Assembly: GCF_007096885.1 (NCBI RefSeq)
Contig: NZ_VJNO01000033.1
Location: forward strand, 1 to 64,000
Source: Streptomyces sp. 130
GTDB lineage: Bacteria; Actinomycetota; Actinomycetes; Streptomycetales; Streptomycetaceae
Direction: 5' to 3'
Length of the DNA: 64,000 bases
Part shown: piece by piece, positions 34,053 to 41,800 of the stretch
Layout: each line of letters begins with the position of its first letter
Numbering within the stretch: the first letter of the stretch is position 1
Made by a program: the position numbers and the translations under genes
The notes under the pieces: model-generated
The model's input: only the letters and a program-made list of their open reading frames with translations
Told to the model about the DNA's origin: nothing
Databases searched by the model: none

Positions 34053-37000
34053 GTGCAGGGACTGGAAGTCGCGTTGCTGAGACTGGCGACGACGGTGATC
34101 GGCGCGGTGGCCAGGTCTGTGCTGGCACCGAGGCCCGGCGCCGGTCTCGTCACCGACCCGGTGCGCCCGCTCCCCCGCCCCGCGAAGCCGGACCGGCTGG
34201 CGGAGGTGCTGGGCGCACGGCTCGCGGAGTCGTACGCGGATGTGCCCGGGCACGAGCGCCTGGCCGCCGTGGACGCGGTACGGGACGCCTTCGCGGCCGG
34301 GGGCGAGGTGACGGCGGACCGGCTGTTCGCCGCGGGCCTCGATCCGGACCGGCTCGCGGCCTCGCTCCCGGCACCGGACCCGGGACTCTCCGAGCGGGCG
34401 AGGGGCCTGTACGGGGAGCTGCTGGGCCGGTGCTGCGCGCACGTGGTGGAGCGGCTGACCGCCGAACCGTCGTTCATGGCGCGCGCGGCGGTGGAGCAGA
34501 CCCGCGCCGCGGAGCGCACCCGGGATCTGGTGGAGGACGTACGCCGACGGCTCGGCCCGGCCCCGGAGGCCGCGGCCCTGGACTTCGAGGAGCGGTACGC
34601 CCGGTTCGTGGCCCGGGCGCACAGCCGGATGGAGCTGTTCGGGCTGACGCTGGGCCGCTCGGCCGGTGACTGGCCGCTGGAGACTGCCTACATCAGCCTG
34701 GCGGTGAGCTCCCAGGACAGCGGGCCGCAGTGGTGGGAGGCCGGTGGACCGGAGCGGGTGACGGTCAAGGTGGAGCAGTGCCTCGCGGGCAGCGAGCGGC
34801 TGCTGCTGCGGGGGCCGGCCGGGTCCGGCAAGAGCACCCTGGTGCAGTGGCTCGCGGTGAACGCGGCCCGGCAGTCGTTCGGCGGCGAGCTGGCGGACTG
34901 GAACCGCTGCGTGCCGTTCGTCCTGCGCCTGCGCGCGTTCACCTCGGACGACCGGCTGCCGGGCCCGGAGGACTTCCTGCGCGCGGCGGGCGTCCCGCTG
35001 CACGGCTCGGCACCCGCCGGCTGGGCGGACCGGCTGCTGTGGGAGGGGCGCGGGCTGGTCCTGGTGGACGGGGTGGACGAGGTCCCGGCCCGGCTGCGGC
35101 TACGCACCGAGCGGTGGCTGAAGGACCTGATCACCGCGTACCCCCGCTCCCGGTACGTGGTGACGACGCGGCCGTCCGCGGTCCCGGAGAGCTGGCTGTC
35201 CGGCGCCGGATTCGAGGCGCACTCGCTGCTGCCGATGCGCGGGACGGACATCCGCGCCTTCATCGAGCACTGGCACAGGGCCGCCCGCCTGGAGTGCGCG
35301 TCCGACGAGGAGCGCGACCGGCTCGACACGTACGAGGAGGCGCTGCGGCACGCGGTGGTCACCCGGCGCGATCTGGGCCGGCTCGCCACCAATCCGCTGA
35401 TGTGCGCCCTGCTGTGCGCGCTCAACCGGGACCGGCGCATGCAGCTCCCCCGGGCCCGGAAGGAGCTCTACGACGCCGCGCTGGACATGCTCCTCGTCCG
35501 CCGCGACACGGAGCGCGAGATCACGGGCGTGGAGGGGGTGGACCTGACCCGGGAGGAGCAGACCGCGCTGCTGCAACGGCTGGCGTACTGGCTGATCCGC
35601 AACGGCCTGGCGGAGGCGGACCGGGGCGAGGCGCTCGATCTGGTGACCGAGTGGCTGACGGCGATGTCCCAGATCCGGGCGACCCCCGAGGACGTCTTCT
35701 CCCACCTCCTCATCAGGAGCGGCCTGCTCCGCGAACCCGCGCCCGGCGCCGTCGGGTTCGTGCACCGCACCTTCCAGGACTATCTGGGCGCCAAGGCCGC
35801 GGTGGAGGCCCGCGATCTGGGGGTGCTCGCGAAGAACGCGCACGACGACCAGTGGCACGACGTGATCCAGATGGCGGTGGGCCACGCCCGGCCGGACGAA
35901 CGCGAGCGGCTGCTGCGGCAGTTGCTGAGGCGCGCCGACCGGGCACCCCGCCACCGTCACCGCCTGGTGCTGCTGGCGGCGGCGAGCGCGGAGCACGCGC
36001 CGGAGCTGGGGCCCGCGTTGCGGGCCGACATCCGCGACCGGACCGAGGCGCTGCTGCCGCCGCGCAGCCGCGAGGAGGCGGAGGAGCTGGCGGCGGTCGG
36101 GGAGCTGGTGCTGGAACTGCTGCCGGGGCCGGATGAGGTGGAGGGCGAGTACGCGGCGGGGTACGTGGTGAGGACCGCCGGGCTGGTGGGCGGGGACGCG
36201 GCCTTCGAGGTCATCAGGCGCTATCGAGGTGACGAGCGACACTCGGTGGGTGCCCAACTGTGCGAGGCGTGGGCCTCCTTCGACACCGTCGCGTACGCGC
36301 GGGACATTCTTGCCGCGCGGGCGTGGGACGGGGAGGGCCCCTACCTCTCCGCGTTCACCCCGGAGCATCTGCCGGCTCTCGGTCATGTTCCCGACGCGCG
36401 CGCCATCCGGTTGCAGGGGGAGCACCCGGACCTCTCCTCGCTGGCCTCCCGCCCCCACATGACGAAGCTCTTCGTCTACGACAACAAGGGGCTGACCGAC
36501 CTCACCCCGCTGGCATCGGTGGACTCGCTCACGGAGGTGGGGCTCAGCAAGTGTCCCGGAGTGCGGGACCTCAGCCCCTTGCATGCTCTGCCGCTGACTT
36601 GGCTGTCACTGGTTGACCTGCATCCGGATCTGCCGGTCGGTCAGCTGGAACCTTTCACTGGGCTGTCCACCGTGATTCTGGGGCACCGCTTCCCCGTCGA
36701 CAGCCTCGGCGAACTGCCGCTGAGCCGCCATCTCACCTCTCTGACCGTGGTCGCAGGGGCCAGAGAGATGAGTCTGGAAGGGATCGAGCAGTGGACCACG
36801 CTGGAGCACATCCGCATCGACTGCCGGCCCCGACTCCGAGACCTGCACGAATGCGCGGTCTTCCGCAGGCTTCGCAGGATCACCCTCGAAAATCTGGACG
36901 ACCTTGACTTGGCCGTGCTGGGCGGCGCGTCCTCCCTCGTCACTCTCGACCTCTACCGCTGTCGGCTGCTGCGTGGTCTGGAACCGCTGGCCGAGTTGCC

Positions 37001-37172
37001 CGGGCTGAAGGCGCTGTCGCTCTACTCCTGGCCGAAGCACCTCGGTGTGTCCCACGCGTACGACCTGACGCCCCTGGCCGCCCTCGACGGGCTCACCATC
37101 TCCCTCGGCGCCGACACACCCACCACCGGCGAAGAGCACTTCCCGCCCGACCGGATCAAACGCCTGCGCTGA
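34053..37172 (+). CDS. NACHT-domain STAND NTPase with C-terminal leucine-rich repeats
   Basis: 1039-residue bacterial NLR-like protein. An N-terminal helical domain (about 10-195, NNH-like) is followed by the NACHT NTPase: Walker A GPAGSGKST (Lys260) and Walker B GLVLVDGVDEVP with the NACHT-type acidic pair, then VVTTRPSA as sensor 1. A helical region with FVHRTFQDYLGAKAA (about 570-590) follows, and leucine-rich repeats occupy about 800-1025. Bacterial NACHT proteins include anti-phage defence proteins in which the C-terminus senses and oligomerisation triggers the effector. No separate effector domain is visible, so the helical N-terminus may be it. GTG 34053 follows GGGGGAGG. It ends four bases from the convergent VIT1 gene. 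Confidence 0.92.
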   Translation: MQGLEVALLRLATTVIGAVARSVLAPRPGAGLVTDPVRPLPRPAKPDRLAEVLGARLAESYADVPGHERLAAVDAVRDAFAAGGEVTADRLFAAGLDPDRLAASLPAPDPGLSERARGLYGELLGRCCAHVVERLTAEPSFMARAAVEQTRAAERTRDLVEDVRRRLGPAPEAAALDFEERYARFVARAHSRMELFGLTLGRSAGDWPLETAYISLAVSSQDSGPQWWEAGGPERVTVKVEQCLAGSERLLLRGPAGSGKSTLVQWLAVNAARQSFGGELADWNRCVPFVLRLRAFTSDDRLPGPEDFLRAAGVPLHGSAPAGWADRLLWEGRGLVLVDGVDEVPARLRLRTERWLKDLITAYPRSRYVVTTRPSAVPESWLSGAGFEAHSLLPMRGTDIRAFIEHWHRAARLECASDEERDRLDTYEEALRHAVVTRRDLGRLATNPLMCALLCALNRDRRMQLPRARKELYDAALDMLLVRRDTEREITGVEGVDLTREEQTALLQRLAYWLIRNGLAEADRGEALDLVTEWLTAMSQIRATPEDVFSHLLIRSGLLREPAPGAVGFVHRTFQDYLGAKAAVEARDLGVLAKNAHDDQWHDVIQMAVGHARPDERERLLRQLLRRADRAPRHRHRLVLLAAASAEHAPELGPALRADIRDRTEALLPPRSREEAEELAAVGELVLELLPGPDEVEGEYAAGYVVRTAGLVGGDAAFEVIRRYRGDERHSVGAQLCEAWASFDTVAYARDILAARAWDGEGPYLSAFTPEHLPALGHVPDARAIRLQGEHPDLSSLASRPHMTKLFVYDNKGLTDLTPLASVDSLTEVGLSKCPGVRDLSPLHALPLTWLSLVDLHPDLPVGQLEPFTGLSTVILGHRFPVDSLGELPLSRHLTSLTVVAGAREMSLEGIEQWTTLEHIRIDCRPRLRDLHECAVFRRLRRITLENLDDLDLAVLGGASSLVTLDLYRCRLLRGLEPLAELPGLKALSLYSWPKHLGVSHAYDLTPLAALDGLTISLGADTPTTGEEHFPPDRIKRLR

Positions 37173-37176
37173 GCCC

Positions 37177-37890
37177 CTAGACCCCCGCCGCCCCCAGCAA
37201 ATGCCCCGCCCCGTACGTCACCGCCATGGCCACCGCTCCCCCGCCCATGTTCCGCAGCACCGCCGGGCCCGCCGCCGCCTCGCCCAGGCGGGCGCTCCAC
37301 CAGCCCGTCACGGCCAGCACCGCGAGGACGGAGAGCACGGTCACCGGGACCCGGGCGGTGGCCGGGGGCAGCACGATGGCCAGCAGCGGCAGCAGCGCGC
37401 CGACCGTGAACGCGAGGAAGCTGGCGCCCGCCGCGTGCCACGGGTTGGTGAGGTCGTCCGGGTCGATGCCGAGTTCCACCTCCGCGTGGGCGCGCAGCGC
37501 ATCGCGCTCGGTGAGCTGGACGGCGGCCTCGCGGGCGACCTCGCGGCTCAGGCCCTTGCCCTCCAAGAGGCCCGTCAGCTCGGCGAGTTCCGCCTCCGGG
37601 GTCTCCTGGAGCTCCCGCTTCTCCGTGGCCAGCGCGGCCTTCTCCGAGTCGCGCTGGGTGGACACCGAGACGTATTCACCGGCCGCCATCGACAGCGACC
37701 CGGCGAGCAGCCCGGCCAGCCCGGCCGTCAGCAGGGCGCCCCGGTCGCCGGTGGCGCCGGCGACACCGACGACGAGGCCGGCGGTGGACACCACACCGTC
37801 GTTCGCCCCGAGCACGGCGGCCCGCAGCCAGTTGAGCCGGGTGCCCAGCCCGGCACCGTGAGGTTCGTCGTGCTCCGGCGCTCGCGTCAT
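37177..37890 (-). CDS. VIT1/CCC1-family transporter
   Basis: 237-residue membrane protein of the VIT1/CCC1 family, which exports or sequesters Fe2+ or Mn2+. It shows the family start NWLRAAVLGANDGVVSTAGL, the metal-translocating AGEYVSVSTQRDSEKAAL segment, a cytosolic metal-binding helical stretch (about 75-140) rich in Glu, and three C-terminal helices. It lies 33 bp downstream of the membrane protein of the caspase-Hsp90 operon on the same strand, so co-transcription is possible, but its role looks like ordinary metal homeostasis. Confidence 0.9.
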   Translation of the reverse strand: MTRAPEHDEPHGAGLGTRLNWLRAAVLGANDGVVSTAGLVVGVAGATGDRGALLTAGLAGLLAGSLSMAAGEYVSVSTQRDSEKAALATEKRELQETPEAELAELTGLLEGKGLSREVAREAAVQLTERDALRAHAEVELGIDPDDLTNPWHAAGASFLAFTVGALLPLLAIVLPPATARVPVTVLSVLAVLAVTGWWSARLGEAAAGPAVLRNMGGGAVAMAVTYGAGHLLGAAGV

Positions 37891-37923
37891 CCCGGGATGG
37901 TCTCACCTTCGGGGGCGCCGCGC

Positions 37924-38538
37924 TCAGCACCGCGCCGCCGGGGCCAGCGCGCGGACGTCGCGGGCCGGGACGCGGCGCAGGGCCTTGTGGCCGGGCACCT
38001 TGAGCGTGACCGCCTCCCGGTCGCTGAGGACGAGTTCGCCGCAGGTGGCGCCGGTGGCCGTGGAGACGACGACGAGCGGGCCCGCCGGCTTCGGCTCCGC
38101 CGCCTTCTCGGCCGGGACGATCCAGGTCACCGCGATGGCCGCGACGACCGCGGTCAGCCCGGCGACCGAGCAGCGGCGCGCCGAGGCCAGCACGTCCTGG
38201 ATGTTCTCGACCTCGTCGAGGACGGCGGACAGCAGCGCGTCCCCGGTCAGCCAGGTGCCCTCCCCGAGGCGCCCGTGCGCCGCACGCACCGCGAGCAGGG
38301 CGCCCCGCAGGAGCAGCAGGAAGGCCAGGACGAGCAGACCGGCGGTGAGCAGGCGCCAGGCCGGGGTGAGGCCCGCGACGCTCTCCGGTCCCTTGAGGAC
38401 GAAGACGACTCCGACGAGCCCGGTCAGCGCCGTGAGGCCGTTGCGCCAGCCCTCGGCCTGCCGGCGTGCGGCGGTGAGCTGTTCGAGTTGCAGCTGCTGG
38501 CCGAGCTGGGCGAACCGCTTCCTGGTCAGGTCCGTCAC
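37924..38538 (-). CDS. Three-helix membrane protein of the caspase-Hsp90 operon
   Basis: 204 residues of no recognised family. Residues 1-30 are polar and helical (TRKRFAQLGQQLQLEQLTAARR), then come hydrophobic helices at about 33-50, 64-86 and 123-143, and a C-terminal domain of about 60 residues with cysteines near both ends. GTG 38538 overlaps the stop of the preceding zinc-ribbon-like gene by four bases (GTGA), so it is translated with that protein. A membrane effector or tether for the giant caspase-Hsp90 protein is an attractive guess from context only. Confidence 0.78.
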   Translation of the reverse strand: MTDLTRKRFAQLGQQLQLEQLTAARRQAEGWRNGLTALTGLVGVVFVLKGPESVAGLTPAWRLLTAGLLVLAFLLLLRGALLAVRAAHGRLGEGTWLTGDALLSAVLDEVENIQDVLASARRCSVAGLTAVVAAIAVTWIVPAEKAAEPKPAGPLVVVSTATGATCGELVLSDREAVTLKVPGHKALRRVPARDVRALAPAARC

Positions 38539-38861
38539 GGCACCGGCACGTCCCAGAAGGCGCCGCAGCCGGAGTCCGGGGACTCGGCGGGCCGGTCGGG
38601 GTGCGGATAGCCGCACTGGCAGTAGACCGGAATGCTCCCCGACAGCTTCTCCGGGGTCCTGCGGCGGCCGAGCAGCCTGCCCTTGCCCTTGTACGGGCCG
38701 AGCACCCCGTACGACACCCGGAAGACGCTGCTCGCGTGGCAGTTCGGGCAGTCGCTCGTCACGACGTACCAGCGGCCGTCGGCCGATCGCGTGGCAGTCG
38801 GGGTGCCGACGGAAGCGAGCTGCTGCTCGCGGAACGGGGTCAGATCATGCGCGGGCGGCAT
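38535..38861 (-). CDS. Small zinc-ribbon-like protein of the caspase-Hsp90 operon
   Basis: 108 residues with a likely zinc site: CPNC at 38-41, then CQC at 81-83 and a further Cys at 99 (SGCGAFWD). The polar sequence between contains basic GKGRLLGRRR. No known family. ATG 38861 lies 17 bases inside the end of the giant gene, and its stop overlaps the next gene by four bases, so it is embedded in a coupled three-gene operon. It may bridge the large sensor protein and the membrane protein. Confidence 0.8.
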   Translation of the reverse strand: MPPAHDLTPFREQQLASVGTPTATRSADGRWYVVTSDCPNCHASSVFRVSYGVLGPYKGKGRLLGRRRTPEKLSGSIPVYCQCGYPHPDRPAESPDSGCGAFWDVPVP

Positions 38862-41800
38862 CGGCCTTCCTCTCCTGCGGTGCGTCGTCGTGGTACGAGC
38901 GCGCGGGCGGCGTCGGGGCGGGGGCGTCGGGATACGTCTTCGGTACGTCGAGGCCGAACACGTCCGCGTACAGCCGCAGCCGCTCCACGACCCGGTCCGT
39001 GGTCCACTCCAGCTCCCGCGCGCTGACGGCGATCCGCTCCCCGGGCACCGGGCCGGCGAGTGCGGGGGCCCGGCCGGTGTACTCCTCGGTGAGCAGGATC
39101 AGGTCCTGCCACAGCGGGATGTTGGAGAACCCGGGCCGCTCGACGCGGAGTTCGACGCCGAAGGGACGGTAGAGGGCGAGCCGGTCCCAGGCCTGGTCCA
39201 TCGGCCAGCCGAAGCGGGCGGCGACCCGCAGCAGGTCGAGCGGCCCGACGGGCCGGTCTCCGGCGAGGTCGTCCTCGAACATCGCGGTGTCGTGCGGGGT
39301 GGGGCGCCACCGGGCCCATTCCGCGTCGGCCGCGTCTTCGCGGGGCTGCCAGGGGCTGCCGAGGGGGGCGAAGCGGCTGAGCTCCCTGACGCTGTCGCCG
39401 AGGGTGTTGCCCATACTGCGGGCGTGCCGCACGAGTTGAGCGGCGCCGGGCCGGGGCAGCCATCGTGCGCCGTCCGCCGCCCACTCACACGACGCCTCGG
39501 CCACGGCCGACGTCACGGAGAGCCCGGCGAGCTCGCCGGAGAGCGGCGCGAAGTCGGGTTCCATGCCCAGCAGCGGGGCGAGTTGGGCGAGCGCGGTATG
39601 GACCGCGCCGAGGGTGCGCCGGCTTCCGGCGGCGGCCAGCAGGGCGTAGGCGGAGTCCAGGCGGGTGGGCCCGCTGGGCCTGCTGAGCCACTCCAGCTCC
39701 CAGGACCAGGGCATGAGCAGGGTCATGTCCTCCTGAGGGGCGGCGAGCCAGCGCTCCGCGAGCCCGGGGGCCCGCTCATCCACCAGCCCGGCGTCCGCCA
39801 GGCCGCTCAGCGCCTCGACGATGTCGGCCGGATCGGCCTGGGAGGAGCGCGCGGTCACGGCGATCTCGGCGAGCGGCGCCAGATAGCCACCGGCGACGTC
39901 ATCGTCGTCGCGGTCGGCATATATCTCGTAGCTCTCCCCCGGCCTGGCCGGGTCAGCCAGCAGGACGCCCTGCAGTTTGGTGAAGCGGGCACTCCCCAGT
40001 CCGTCTGCCTGGGACGTGGCCGTACCCATGGCGTCGAAGAGGGAGAAGAAGGTGGCGAACCGCGCATGCACCTCCCCCACCGTCATGTCCATGCGGGCGG
40101 CAGCCACGGCCCAGTGCCGCCGGGAGGGACGGCGTCGCGCCCAGAGGCGACGCCCGAACGCCCGGTCCGCCTCGTCGAATTCCTGGTTGACCTCGCTCCT
40201 CCGCCTGGGCTCGACCATGTCGTCGTCCGCCGAGAGGCCGAGCCAGGCGTAACGGCGGACCACCCGCTCGTACTCCTGCCGGGAGGGTGGTCTGTCCATC
40301 ACCGGTCCGCGCCCGCCTCTGGTGAACACGGGGTGCAGACTCAGCAGTTGCAGATCCTGGTCGGTGGCCACCGTGTCGGCGCCGACCGGGACCGTGTCGA
40401 GGTCCAGGTCGAACCGCGCCAGCGGGAAGCCGAGCCGGGCGAAACGCTGAGCCCGTCCCAGCGCCTCCCGCCAGGGCAGGCCGGCCCGTACGGAGAAATG
40501 GCGGAGCAGGAAGAGCGGCGACTGCCGCTGGTGCTCGGCCTCCTCCCCTTCCGTTCCCCACATCTTGATCAGCGCCGTGCTGAGGGCGCCTTCGCTCTTT
40601 CCGAGCAGCTGCCGGTCCACCGGGTCGAGCTGTACCGCGTGCGCGGCGTCGAGGTCGGCGACGGCCGGGACGCCGATCCCGACGATGGCGTACCGACGCA
40701 GCCGCCGAAGCAATTCACCCAGCGTGACGGGCGGCTCCCAGGCCTCGGGCACCACGGCTCGCTCAAGTCGGACACTGCCCCCGTACTCCCCCGCGACCGC
40801 GCGTGTCTCCCAGGGCACCGGCCCCGGATATCCCGCCAGGGACTCCGGTACCGGGGTCTCCGTCCAGGACTTGCCCACGGGGATGCGCACGGCGCGCAGG
40901 ACGGCCACCCGCCAGGCCAGCACTCCGGAAGCGGCCCCGGCGAGCCTGCCGTACCGGGCGGACGTCGGGGTGGGTCCCGCGTGCAACACGATGTCGGCGG
41001 GGAGACAGCCGAGCAGGCGCAGCCGAATACCCTCGCCACCCGCCCAGCCCGTCGCGCTGGGCAGAGTGGCGTCGGCGTCGAGGAGCCTGGCGACCAGCGG
41101 CTGCGCGACCGAGCCGTGGTCGTGCGCGAAGCCCCAGAGCCACTCCACCGTGAACCAGGCCGGGAGCTCCATCTGTTCGGCGAGGGTGCGGACGTGTTCA
41201 GCCACCCATCCCTTGTCGTACGCGAGGATGGTCGTCCTGCTGGTGTTCAGGTCGGGCGAGTGGGTCTCCCTGAGGTCGACGACACAGCCGAAGGACACGT
41301 CCTCCAGCCGCCGTGAGAACGCGAGGAACGACTCCCCGGGCCTCGGCTCCGGCCCCTCCTCCGGGGTCCAGATCCCGTCCACGAGCCGGCAGCCCGCCCC
41401 CGGCACCCACCACACGTTCTCATCCGCCCGTACCGGGCTCGTGCGGTCGCCGTCGTAGTAGAGGACGTCCGCCTCCCATTCCCTGACCACCTCACCGTCC
41501 CGCTCCACACGCATCGCGAAGTCGCACCGCCACACGTACTTCGCCAGCGCCTCGGCGGCCTCGATCGAGTCGTCGTTGAGGTAGAGCCGCACGCGCGTAC
41601 CGCCGCCCGGCTGGCAGGCGTCGCTCTCCTTGATGCGGAACAGGCTTCCGCTCGACGCGATGTCCACCCGCAGCCCGCGCCCGGACTCGGGGCGGCCGAA
41701 CTCGTCCGTGACCCTGGTCCAGATGCTGATCTCGTCGGCCAGCATGAAGTAGCTGAACACCCCGATGCCGAAACGGCTGTTCGCGAAGATCCGGAGGTCC

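Noticed and set aside
37177..37890. VIT1 transporter as the conflict-system effector
   Set aside because: It has the intact features of an ordinary Fe/Mn transporter family; only the 33-bp spacing links it to the operon.
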